A stretch of 64,000 nt of DNA, taken from positions 19,538 to 83,537 of the forward strand of contig CANJHS010000004.1 of the NCBI GenBank assembly GCA_947474225.1, read 5' to 3'. Below, in pieces: positions 34,682 to 42,477 of the stretch. Position 1 is the stretch's first letter. Each line of letters starts with the position of its first letter. The notes under the pieces were generated by a model. It worked only from the letters and a program-made list of their open reading frames with translations, did not search any database and was not told the DNA's origin. A program made the translations under genes and the position numbers. Source of the stretch: Roseiflexaceae bacterium. Lineage in GTDB: Bacteria; Chloroflexota; Chloroflexia; Chloroflexales; Roseiflexaceae.

Positions 34682-35866
34682 CTACGTCATTTTGGGTGGT
34701 GAGTTGTCGACCTCGTTGGTATCTGATGAAGAGCTTCCGGCTGCAGAAGCACCAACCTTACCGGGGGCATTATTGCGGCGATGCAAATAGAAGTACACAC
34801 CTCCTCCGATGAGGAGAAGAGCGGCAATCAGCAGATAGATATTGTGTGCGATTTGGCTGACAATGATTATCGCCACGCCAAGTACCAATGCGATAATTGC
34901 ATTGATAAAGCCGGTAATACCTTCGACCACATTCCCGATAATCCCAATGACACCCAAGACACGCGCAAGTGGTTGGACAATCAACTGCAAACCCAAGAAA
35001 ATTCCGAAGATTCCTAATAGTCGTACAATCCAGACTGTTACAACGTATTCTGAGTGCATTGTGTTCAATGCTTCTTGGTTTGATCCAATGAACATCCGAA
35101 AGAACTGCTCATCTTCGACGGTTTTGCTGACAATCGTTGTACCGTTTTGTTGTCCAAATGCTGTCACGGTCTTGCCGACAGGCAACACGGTGTACGAAAT
35201 GCGAATGTCGCCGACGACTGGCTGTGTTGCTGCAGTCGCTGAAGAAAAAATGTAGTTCCCCGTCTGGGTATACCCAGCAGGCAATTCAACCGGTTCTGGA
35301 GTGATTTTGTCGCCTTCAGGAAGTTGAATTGTCTGTGGATTTAACTCGAAGTTGTTGATGGTAGCGTAGTCTGTCGTAAGGGTCGCATTATCCAGCACTT
35401 TGGCGGGATTTACGTGACCAGTTGGCTCGTTAAAAGCGTTTGAATCAGATGGAGCATCAGTCCATACTTTCGTGTAGGTATAGGTAGTCGTGGTCGTTGA
35501 ACCACCGCCAATTGCGTCATCTTGCGTGGTCGATTCGCTCTTTTCGTTCCACGCGTACATTTCGACGACACGATTCAACGAGACATAATTGCCATCTGCG
35601 AGATACGGTGCATCACCGAGCTGGACATTTGTTCCCAACGCTCCCGTGACCGAAACGAACGCCCCATCATTTGTCGCAGAGGGTTGTGTTGAATCGACTT
35701 GAACGGCAGTCGCAGCAATTTTTGAGAGATCACGGATGCCCTCTCCGTACCAGAGACCCCATATGGCGATGGGAATCAACACGAGACCAAAAATCAGACC
35801 ACCAAACGAATTAGAAACTCGTTGTCCCCAGCCCTGACGGGTTACTCTCACTACTTTGTTACTCAT
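34682..35866 (-). CDS. TMEM43-family membrane protein
   Basis: The 394-residue protein matches the TMEM43/LUMA family: an N-terminal basic stretch and span (22-41), and a large extracytoplasmic domain containing NRVVEMYAWNEKSES and TTTTYTYTKVWTDAPSDSNAFNEP, the family's most recognisable region. Three or four C-terminal spans (about 280-360) and a Ser/Asp-rich cytoplasmic tail follow. Bacterial members are membrane proteins of unknown function. The human homologue sits at the inner nuclear membrane. It is a single-gene unit facing the HDAC gene across an inverted repeat. Confidence 0.85.
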   Translation of the reverse strand: MSNKVVRVTRQGWGQRVSNSFGGLIFGLVLIPIAIWGLWYGEGIRDLSKIAATAVQVDSTQPSATNDGAFVSVTGALGTNVQLGDAPYLADGNYVSLNRVVEMYAWNEKSESTTQDDAIGGGSTTTTTYTYTKVWTDAPSDSNAFNEPTGHVNPAKVLDNATLTTDYATINNFELNPQTIQLPEGDKITPEPVELPAGYTQTGNYIFSSATAATQPVVGDIRISYTVLPVGKTVTAFGQQNGTTIVSKTVEDEQFFRMFIGSNQEALNTMHSEYVVTVWIVRLLGIFGIFLGLQLIVQPLARVLGVIGIIGNVVEGITGFINAIIALVLGVAIIIVSQIAHNIYLLIAALLLIGGGVYFYLHRRNNAPGKVGASAAGSSSSDTNEVDNSPPKMT

Positions 35867-35904
35867 ATTGTCCTCACTTTCAGTGTGGGTAAATTATACG
35901 CTTA

Positions 35905-35944
35905 GTCCTCTGTTTTAGCACATAGTACGGGCCTATGTGAGGAC
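35905..35944. promoter_or_regulatory. Nested inverted repeat between divergent genes
   Basis: GTCCTC (35905-35910) pairs with GAGGAC (35939-35944). Inside it, CACATAG (35919-35925) pairs with CTATGTG (35933-35939). It lies between the divergent TMEM43 and HDAC starts. On the minus strand a TATAAT at 35898-35893 could be the TMEM43 -10 box. It may be an operator or an RNA structure. Confidence 0.4.
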
Positions 35945-35965
35945 AGGTTGTGTTATATTTACTCA

Positions 35966-36862
35966 ATGAATCTGTACTACAGTGATACATTTGAGATTCC
36001 ACTTCCTCTTGGACATCGCTTCCCTATGCCGAAATTTCGTCTTCTTCGCGAACGTTTGCGCGAGATGAATGAGACAGAGATGCACACATTTATCGAGTCA
36101 CCGTTGGCCGCATTAGACACTGTAGAGCGCGTGCATGCATCCCTGTATGTGCAACAGGTTATTGATGGAGCGCTCTCTGCGACAGAACAACGACGCATCG
36201 GTATTCCTTGGTCAGCGGCTTTCGTCGAGCGCGCGCGGCGAGTCTGCGGGGCTACCACCGCCGCTCTCACAGCTGCTATGAATGATGGAGGTGCGATTCA
36301 CCTTGCAGGAGGAACGCATCATGCCTGTCGCTCACATGGTGAAGGGTATTGTGTCTTTAATGATGTTGCTGTTGCAGCAATGGATGGTCGCTCCAGAGGG
36401 ATCATCCGCCGTGCACTTGTGGTAGACCTCGATGTGCACCAGGGGAACGGCACTGCAGATATCATGACCGGTGAGGATTGGTGTTACAGCTTCTCGATGC
36501 ATGGCGCCAAGAATTATCCATTTCGTAAAATTCCTAGCGACTGTGACATCGAGTTTGCCGATGGGACGCAGGACGACGAATACCTCAGCACGCTCGACAC
36601 GGCACTGGATTTTGTCAGTGCTGCTTCGCGTCCGGATGTGGTGTTTTATACTTCGGGTGCAGATGCACATGAGAATGACTCAATTGGTCGCTTAGCGCTA
36701 ACCAAAGCCGGCCTTCAAGAACGCGATAGGATGGTGTTTGCTCGCTGTCGCACACTGGGGGTACCGTTTGTCGTGACGATGGCGGGCGGGTATGGTCGAG
36801 ATATCAACGACACTGTTGATATTCACTATGTTACTGTTATGGAAGCACTAAAGGCGTCATGA
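35966..36862 (+). CDS. Histone deacetylase-family amidohydrolase
   Basis: The 298-residue protein has the arginase/deacetylase fold signature: LAGGTHHAC (tandem His118-His119), GYCVFNDVAVAA, VVDLDVHQGNGT (zinc ligands D156 and H158) and TSGADAHENDSIGRLALT (third zinc Asp), ending in VVTMAGGYGRD. It is shorter than class II enzymes and resembles the compact bacterial acetoin-utilisation/HDAC-like group. The substrate could be an acetylated protein lysine or a small acetylated amine. The ATG at 35966 is preferred over 35948 from homology of the N-terminus. A TATATT lies six bases before it. The stop overlaps the pdeM start as ATGA. Confidence 0.88.
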   Translation: MNLYYSDTFEIPLPLGHRFPMPKFRLLRERLREMNETEMHTFIESPLAALDTVERVHASLYVQQVIDGALSATEQRRIGIPWSAAFVERARRVCGATTAALTAAMNDGGAIHLAGGTHHACRSHGEGYCVFNDVAVAAMDGRSRGIIRRALVVDLDVHQGNGTADIMTGEDWCYSFSMHGAKNYPFRKIPSDCDIEFADGTQDDEYLSTLDTALDFVSAASRPDVVFYTSGADAHENDSIGRLALTKAGLQERDRMVFARCRTLGVPFVVTMAGGYGRDINDTVDIHYVTVMEALKAS

Positions 36863-37491
36863 CGACGATTCATCCAACCACATTCGTCACGTTAGTGCTG
36901 TGCCCTGAGCGTGTCGTCTGGTGGGCACAACAAAAAACGATTTTCGTCGCAGACCTCCACCTCGGTCGCGCTGCAATGCCGCCCCACGTTGCCAATACCA
37001 CGGCTATACAGACGCTCGAGCGGTTGACCGCTATTGTTCGTCGGTACGATGCACAACGTATTGTCTTCTTGGGTGATTTGTTTCATATGAAGCGGCAATA
37101 TAACGCTGATTTACTCAGTGTGGTTACCGCGTGGCGTGAACAATTCCCAACGTTGGACCTGCTGTTGGTACGTGGCAACCACGAGCGTGTCTTGGGCGAT
37201 CCTCCAGTGCAGCTCAACATAACGTGTGTTGATCCGGGATACACCGTAGAAGGCTTGACCTTTCTCCATGAACCGCGTACCACCGACGGATATACGCTCT
37301 GTGCGCACCTTCATCCGTGCATTCTCGTCCCGAGTGTGCGCGTTGCTGCAGAAGCCGTTCCATGCTTTGTGATAGGAAATACCTATCTTGTGATACCGGC
37401 ATTCGAAGATTTGGTACCGGGACGAATTATCCCTCATCGTGCGGACGAGTCATATGCCTATATTCAAAACGGCGCGGTTGTGACGCAATGA
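36859..37491 (+). CDS. pdeM: PdeM-type metallophosphoesterase
   Basis: The 210-residue calcineurin-like phosphoesterase has IFVADLHLGRAA (metal Asp, His), VFLGDLFHM, LLVRGNHERV and LCAHLHPCI, then VPCFVIGNTYLVIPAFEDL, a C-terminus typical of the ligase-associated endonuclease PdeM group. PdeM is usually encoded beside an Lhr-type helicase and an ATP-dependent DNA ligase. Here it is instead coupled by ATGA to an HDAC-family gene, with neither partner in the window. The assignment rests on the Asp-Leu-His-Leu-Gly and C-terminal motifs. Confidence 0.8.
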   Translation: MTTIHPTTFVTLVLCPERVVWWAQQKTIFVADLHLGRAAMPPHVANTTAIQTLERLTAIVRRYDAQRIVFLGDLFHMKRQYNADLLSVVTAWREQFPTLDLLLVRGNHERVLGDPPVQLNITCVDPGYTVEGLTFLHEPRTTDGYTLCAHLHPCILVPSVRVAAEAVPCFVIGNTYLVIPAFEDLVPGRIIPHRADESYAYIQNGAVVTQ

Positions 37492-37634
37492 CACGGGAAC
37501 TGATATTGCAGGTGAGTGTATCTGTCGAATGCCGCGCGACGCCAATCACTGCAACCGTTGCATGGCTTCGTACCGTTGATAGTCGTAGGCGCGCGTGTTA
37601 TTATGCACTACACATACAGATGTAGGATGAGTGC

Positions 37635-38036
37635 ATGCACCAGCGAGCGTTTTTCTACAAAGAAACGAACGGCTTTCGTGTGACCGTTCATCCAACGTAC
37701 CTTGTCGCAGAGTCCGATCAACATATAGGACGATACGTCTTCTCATATACGGTTCGTATTGAGAACTGTAGTCGCATCATTGCCCAATTGCGGAGTCGTG
37801 ATTGGACAATTTCTGATAGTGTTGGCGAAGAATATCACGTCAGTGGCGAGGGTGTGGTCGGGCAGCAGCCGATACTCCAACCAAGTGATGTGCATGAATA
37901 CCGCAGCTTCTGTGTCCTGAAATCCGGGCACGGCAGTATGGGTGGATACTATACCTTTACCGATAGCGACAACAACGATTTCGAAGTGTTGATCCCGGTA
38001 TTCCTTTTGACCATCCCCGACTTGCCCATTCAGTGA
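37635..38036 (+). CDS. apaG: ApaG domain protein
   Basis: The 133-residue protein matches ApaG almost throughout: VTVHPTYLVAESDQHIGRYV, YTVRIENCS, LRSRDWTISDSVGEEYHVSG, GEGVVGQQPIL, GSMGGYYTFTD and VLIPVFLLTIPD. ApaG is a compact fibronectin-III-like beta-sandwich protein linked to divalent-cation or Ap4A-related phenotypes, with no catalytic residues known. It is separated from pdeM by about 140 bases without a gene. Its stop overlaps a GTG that could start the aminotransferase. Confidence 0.92.
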   Translation: MHQRAFFYKETNGFRVTVHPTYLVAESDQHIGRYVFSYTVRIENCSRIIAQLRSRDWTISDSVGEEYHVSGEGVVGQQPILQPSDVHEYRSFCVLKSGHGSMGGYYTFTDSDNNDFEVLIPVFLLTIPDLPIQ

Positions 38037-38053
38037 ATCGAGAGTATCGCATC

Positions 38054-39205
38054 ATGGATTTGTCTCGTATCCTTCAACTCCAGCGTACCCCCGGAGTTTT
38101 TGACCTTGCATGGGGACATCCTGACTTGTCCCTGCTCCCTGTCGCTGACATTAAAGCCGCAACGCTGAGTGCTCTCGAGCGCTATGCAGGCGTGATGTTG
38201 ACCTATGGTATCGATCGTGGTGTCGGTCCTTTACGGGATATGGTAGCTGCGCAGATTGGTCAATCAGAAGGGGTCACTCCTCAGCCGAGCGAAATCATGC
38301 TGAGCGCCGGTAATTCTCAGGCTCTCTCACAGGTTGCAATGCTCTATGCTGCACCGAATGATGTAGTTTTTGTGGAAAACCCCACCTATCATCTTGCCTT
38401 GCGCATCCTGCGTGACTTGCCCGTACGCATTCATCCCATCAATGGTGACCAAGACGGACTCGATGTCGAGGAATTGGGCCAAGCAATAGATTCTTATCGT
38501 GCTGCTGGTCAGCAGATTGCTTTTCTCTATACCATCCCAACCTATCAAAATCCCACCGGTGTGACGCTCAGCGCAGCACGTCGTGACGCGTTGCGGGAGT
38601 TGCAGGCGCGTAGCGGATTGCGCATCGTCGAGGATGATGTATATCGGGAGCTGTGGTTTGACGAAAAGCCGCTCCCGTCGCTGTGGGCAACATTCCCACG
38701 TGGGAGTGTCATCAGACTTGGTTCTTTTTCCAAATCACTAGCCCCTGGATTGCGCATCGGCTTTATCACCGCCGACACCGCGACCATCGACCGATTATCT
38801 GGGTGCGGTTTGCTAGATAGTGGTGGTGGGATGGCGCATTTTCCTGCATTCATCCTCGCAGAACTCTATAGCAATGGATCGTACGACCGTATCGTTGCTA
38901 CATACCGTCAGAACTATGCAGAACGTCGGAATGCGCTCGAAAAAGCGCTGCAGCCTTTGTATGCACATGGTTATACATGGCAACCTCCACATGGCGGATA
39001 TTTCTTGTGGATGCGATTGCCACCGACGATTACCGCGAGCAGTGCACTGGCCAGGATTCGGGCAAAGAGCGTCGATGCATTGCCAGCGACGCTGTTTAGT
39101 AGCAAACCGTTAGGATACGAAGCCATACGGATGGCCTACAGCCTCTACACGCCAAATGAACTCAGCGCTGCCGGCAGCGCAATTGTCGCTGCCCTGACTT
39201 CGTAA
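38054..39205 (+). CDS. PLP-dependent aminotransferase (fold type I, AAT-I)
   Basis: This enzyme of about 383 residues has FDLAWGHPDLSLLP at the N-terminus, LSAGNSQALSQVA (cofactor phosphate region), VENPTYHLALRIL, YTIPTYQNPTGVTLS, IVEDDVYREL (cofactor Asp), and RLGSFSKSLAPGLRIGFI with the Schiff-base Lys, plus a C-terminal Arg in IRMAYS. It is closest to the 2-aminoadipate/aromatic aminotransferase (LysN, MocR-like) group but has no DNA-binding domain. The start is ambiguous: a GTG at 38033 overlaps the apaG stop, and the ATG at 38054 opens the conserved MDLSRI sequence. Confidence 0.85.
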   Translation: MDLSRILQLQRTPGVFDLAWGHPDLSLLPVADIKAATLSALERYAGVMLTYGIDRGVGPLRDMVAAQIGQSEGVTPQPSEIMLSAGNSQALSQVAMLYAAPNDVVFVENPTYHLALRILRDLPVRIHPINGDQDGLDVEELGQAIDSYRAAGQQIAFLYTIPTYQNPTGVTLSAARRDALRELQARSGLRIVEDDVYRELWFDEKPLPSLWATFPRGSVIRLGSFSKSLAPGLRIGFITADTATIDRLSGCGLLDSGGGMAHFPAFILAELYSNGSYDRIVATYRQNYAERRNALEKALQPLYAHGYTWQPPHGGYFLWMRLPPTITASSALARIRAKSVDALPATLFSSKPLGYEAIRMAYSLYTPNELSAAGSAIVAALTS

Positions 39206-39210
39206 CAATC

Positions 39211-39250
39211 AAAAAGACTTCCTGCGCCAAGGCGTAGGGAGTCTTTTTTT
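39211..39250. terminator. Bidirectional Rho-independent terminator
   Basis: A stem of about 15 bp around 39211-39228 and 39231-39248 has A-rich and T-rich flanks, giving a T tract on each strand. It serves the convergent aminotransferase and glgC-like genes. Confidence 0.88.
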
Positions 39251-39256
39251 GCAGAA

Positions 39257-40498
39257 CTACCCGATGGAGCTCCCGTCAGGATACTCCCGACTCTGCTGCC
39301 ATGTCGCACCTGTGACGCGTGGAACGACCAGTACGTTCGCCCCGATGTGCGTTCCCGCAGGGACAGTACTGCGCATCCCAATGAGTGTCAAGCCGGTATG
39401 CAGCAAATCCGGCACTTTCATGTTGGGCGCGGCAGCTGCTCCGTGCCCGATGGTTGTGTTTGCGCCAATTGTGGTGCCTTTGTCAATGATTGCCCGTGTA
39501 ATGGTGCACCCTGGTGCGATTATCACATCAGGCAGAATGATGCTGTCAATAACGGTGCTCCCAGCAGGCACCACCACACCTGGCCCGATCAGCGAACCAC
39601 TGACGGTCCCAGCGATTCTGCACCCATCACAAATCATGCTATTGCGGACGACTGCACCTGCAGTGATTTCTGCGGCGGGCATTTCGGCACTTTTTGTGTG
39701 AATAACCCATTCAGGGTCGCTGAGGTCGAGTGCTGGTGTCTCGCTCAGCAATGCCATGCTTGCTTCGTAATATGCCTGTACGGTGCCGACATCGGCCCAA
39801 TACCCTTGAAAGTTATGGGTCAGCACAGGGGTCTGCGTAATCAGCGACGGCATCAAGTCACGGCCGATATTTACATGACTGCCTCCTTGCAGAATATCAA
39901 TCAGATATTGTTTGCGAAAGAGATAGATGCCCATCGAGGCCAATGTCGAATCACTACGGGTGGGTTTTTCTTCGAACTTCGTTACCACGCCGTCGCTGTC
40001 TGTGGTGACAATACCGAAGCGCTGGACTTCGTGACGTTCCACACCATGGACTGCGATAGTAACATCACGCTGTGCGGCCAAATGTGCCTGAATCATCGGT
40101 CGATAGTCCATTTTGTATACATGATCGCCAGCGAGAACCAGGACGTGTTCTTCGAGTTGATCAGTTATGAAGTCAAGATTAGCGCGCAGTGCATCTCCGT
40201 TCCCTTTTTGCCAACTAATCCCAGCTCCGACATAGGGATGGAGAATGTGCACCCCACCGATACGTCGATCCAGGTCCCAGGGCTTCCCCACACCGATGTG
40301 CTCCTGTAGTGAGCGCGGGCGGTATTGTGTCAGGACGCCGACATTCGTGATGCCAGAGTTGATACAGTTGGACAACGTAAAGTCTATGATGCGGTATTTG
40401 CCGGCAAACGGCACCGCAGCCTCGGCGCGCTCTGCGGTCAAAACACTCAACGCGGGGTGCTCACCGCCCGCTAATATCAATGCAAGAACGCGACTCAT
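39257..40498 (-). CDS. GlgC-like ADP-glucose pyrophosphorylase homologue with altered N-terminal signature
   Basis: The 413-residue protein has the full GlgC architecture: a nucleotidyltransferase domain (KYRIIDFTLSNCINSGI, VLTQYRPRSLQEHIG, VLVLAGDHVYKMDY, FGIVTTDSDGVVTKFEEKP, WADVGTVQAYYEA) and a C-terminal left-handed beta-helix. The N-terminal pyrophosphorylase signature is degraded. After LAGG come EHPAL where GxGxR is expected (Ala16 in place of Arg), and RAEAAVPF has Glu26 in place of the Lys of RAKPAV. It may therefore be a regulatory or inactive GlgD-like subunit, or have a changed substrate. The ATG overlaps the murJ stop (ATGA). Confidence 0.85.
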   Translation of the reverse strand: MSRVLALILAGGEHPALSVLTAERAEAAVPFAGKYRIIDFTLSNCINSGITNVGVLTQYRPRSLQEHIGVGKPWDLDRRIGGVHILHPYVGAGISWQKGNGDALRANLDFITDQLEEHVLVLAGDHVYKMDYRPMIQAHLAAQRDVTIAVHGVERHEVQRFGIVTTDSDGVVTKFEEKPTRSDSTLASMGIYLFRKQYLIDILQGGSHVNIGRDLMPSLITQTPVLTHNFQGYWADVGTVQAYYEASMALLSETPALDLSDPEWVIHTKSAEMPAAEITAGAVVRNSMICDGCRIAGTVSGSLIGPGVVVPAGSTVIDSIILPDVIIAPGCTITRAIIDKGTTIGANTTIGHGAAAAPNMKVPDLLHTGLTLIGMRSTVPAGTHIGANVLVVPRVTGATWQQSREYPDGSSIG

Positions 40499-42087
40499 GG
40501 ATGCACTCCTTCAGCTACGGCAGGTTCTCCGCGCCGCGCAGCGCGAAGCAGGGCGAATCGATTTGAACCCCAGGTTACCCCCCAGCCAAAGGCCACGGCG
40601 AGCACAGCCAGATGGACTGCACACAGCAGCCAATCCATGGAGGTGCGCAATGGTCCCGATGGGAGTGCCGGCAGGAATGGTTGCGACGCTGTCAATAATA
40701 GCATCATCCCACCGATACTCAACACCCAGAGGCGCAGTGATTCATAGAGTCGAATGTTGGGATACCTCTGCACGAGATACCAGAGTAATAATCCTGCTTC
40801 GAGTATGTTGGCAGCGCTGAATACCGTGGCCAAGGTCCACAATCGGTCTGCTGTGGAGCCCGTTTGGGTAAGTGACCAACCGACCGCAACATTGAAGAGG
40901 ACTGCTATCGCTCCCACATAGACGGGTAGACGCGTATTTTGGAGCGCATACCAGATCCGGACGGCAATTTCGGCCACACTAAACCCTGCGAGCCCGATTG
41001 CATAGCCCTGCAAGGCGGCGACAGTTAATGTTGCAGACGTACTGTCGAATGAGCCGCGCTCATACAAGAGCTTGACTACCGTGCCTGCGCCTGCATAGAG
41101 CACGATTGATGCGGGAATCGTCACCGCAAGCACACTTTGCACCGCGAGACTGGCTGCCCGGGCAAAAGAAGTATGATCACCGCTCGCCAAATGTTTTGCG
41201 AGTAGTGGAAAGATAACGGTCCCGATGCTTAACCCAATCAGCCCGTGTGGCAATAACATGATTTGCAACGCATATCCTGAGGACGCAACTGCCCCGAGTC
41301 CAAAAGCAGACGTTACGCCTACCATGGTGGTGAGATTAATTTGCCAAATAGACTGGCCAAACAGCCGCGGTAGGATCAATCGGCCCACCGTGCGGACCCC
41401 CGTCGTCGCCCAGCCAGACAACCGATAATGCCACCCCAAACGGTACAGTGCTGGTATTTGGACGACCAAAAATGCTCCTGCACCGAGGAGTACTCCATAG
41501 ACGACACCATCAATCCCGTAGAACGGTGCAAGGACTGCTGCCCCCATGATGATGCCGACATTGTAGAGATTAGACCCGAGTGTAGGGATGCGGAATTGCT
41601 CGTGTGCCTCGAGCGTTGCTTTGGCAATTCCCCCGACACCGAGAATAACCGGTTGGATCAGCAGCAAACGCATCAAATGTGCCGTCAACGCCTGCTGTTC
41701 GGGGGTAAATCCGCGCGCTGTCGTCATGTTGACAATAGGCTCTGCAAAAACACAGCCGATGATGGCGGCCCCAATCAATACAGGTAAGGTGAGATTAAGC
41801 ACCGCATTGGCAAGATCCCAAGCTGCTGATTCACTCGCTTCGGCACGTCGTTGCTGGAAAACGGGAATCAACGCCGTTCCCAGCGCTCCTCCTGCTACCA
41901 CGAGATAAAGAAGATCAGGTAAGGCAAAAGCGGCACGATACGCGTCTACTTGCGGAGAAGTACCAAAGTGAGCCGTAATAAACATATCACGCACGAGCCC
42001 CAGCACGCGGCTGGCAAAGTAACCAAACGCCACAACGACCGTATTCAAAAGTGTGCGCGAGCTACCTGGTGCCATTCCAGCCTTCAT
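40495..42087 (-). CDS. murJ: MurJ/MviN lipid II flippase
   Basis: The 530-residue MOP-superfamily protein has about 14 spans. Its N-terminus (TVVVAFGYFASRVLGLVRDM) and DAYRAAFALPDLLYLVVAGG match MurJ, as do LIPVFQQRRA and QIMLLPHGLIGLSIGTVIFP. It translocates lipid II for peptidoglycan synthesis, which fits the LCP protein elsewhere in the window. The frame opens at 42252, but the ATG at 42087 has AGGAG eight bases upstream and starts at the family's usual position. It is divergent from rpsT and is coupled to the glgC-like gene downstream. Confidence 0.92.
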   Translation of the reverse strand: MKAGMAPGSSRTLLNTVVVAFGYFASRVLGLVRDMFITAHFGTSPQVDAYRAAFALPDLLYLVVAGGALGTALIPVFQQRRAEASESAAWDLANAVLNLTLPVLIGAAIIGCVFAEPIVNMTTARGFTPEQQALTAHLMRLLLIQPVILGVGGIAKATLEAHEQFRIPTLGSNLYNVGIIMGAAVLAPFYGIDGVVYGVLLGAGAFLVVQIPALYRLGWHYRLSGWATTGVRTVGRLILPRLFGQSIWQINLTTMVGVTSAFGLGAVASSGYALQIMLLPHGLIGLSIGTVIFPLLAKHLASGDHTSFARAASLAVQSVLAVTIPASIVLYAGAGTVVKLLYERGSFDSTSATLTVAALQGYAIGLAGFSVAEIAVRIWYALQNTRLPVYVGAIAVLFNVAVGWSLTQTGSTADRLWTLATVFSAANILEAGLLLWYLVQRYPNIRLYESLRLWVLSIGGMMLLLTASQPFLPALPSGPLRTSMDWLLCAVHLAVLAVAFGWGVTWGSNRFALLRAARRGEPAVAEGVHP

Positions 42088-42088
42088 G

Positions 42089-42117
42089 TTGCACACTCCT
42101 GCGGGTTTTGGTATAAT
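42089..42117 (+). promoter_or_regulatory. Sigma-70-type promoter of rpsT
   Basis: TTGCAC (42089-42094) and TATAAT (42112-42117) are separated by exactly 17 bases. The predicted transcript has a leader of about 50 bases before the rpsT start. The -35 lies next to the murJ start on the other strand. Confidence 0.8.
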
Positions 42118-42173
42118 CAGATTCCAGATGCTCATGTGCAATGATTCATGAATTATACGGGAGAAGTGATACC

Positions 42174-42434
42174 TTGGCCAACACCAAATCTGCGTTGAAG
42201 CGCATCCGTACTTCAGAAAACCGCCACGCTCGTAACTCGTCCTACAATGCACGCCTCAAGACAATGGTCAAAAAGGCAGAACAGACGATTACGTCAGGCA
42301 AACTCGACCAAAAGGCAATCATTACCGCATTGAGCACACTCGACAAAGCGGCATCAAAGGGTGTTATTCACCGCAACAATGCAGCCCGCCGCAAGTCACG
42401 CTTGATGAAAAAGATGAACGCCGCGAGCAAATAG
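42174..42434 (+). CDS. rpsT: 30S ribosomal protein S20
   Basis: The 86-residue basic protein is S20: [20 protein letters not shown] at the N-terminus, then [31 protein letters not shown] and [11 protein letters not shown]. It binds 16S rRNA in the 30S body. The family start (Met-Ala-Asn-Thr-Lys) corresponds to a TTG codon at 42174, with GGAG ten bases upstream. The ATG at 42141 would add eleven unrelated residues. TTG starts are known for rpsT in other bacteria, where they are linked to autoregulation. Adjacent holA is a common neighbour. Confidence 0.95.
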   Translation: MANTKSALKRIRTSENRHARNSSYNARLKTMVKKAEQTITSGKLDQKAIITALSTLDKAASKGVIHRNNAARRKSRLMKKMNAASK

Positions 42435-42446
42435 TGTTCGTGCGAC

Positions 42447-42477
42447 GCCCCACTCGCGTCAGCGAGTGGGGCTTTTT
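42447..42477 (+). terminator. Rho-independent terminator of rpsT
   Basis: A GC-rich perfect 11-bp stem (42447-42457 with 42462-42472) has loop GTCA and is followed by TTTTT. It abuts the stop codon of convergent holA. Confidence 0.93.
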
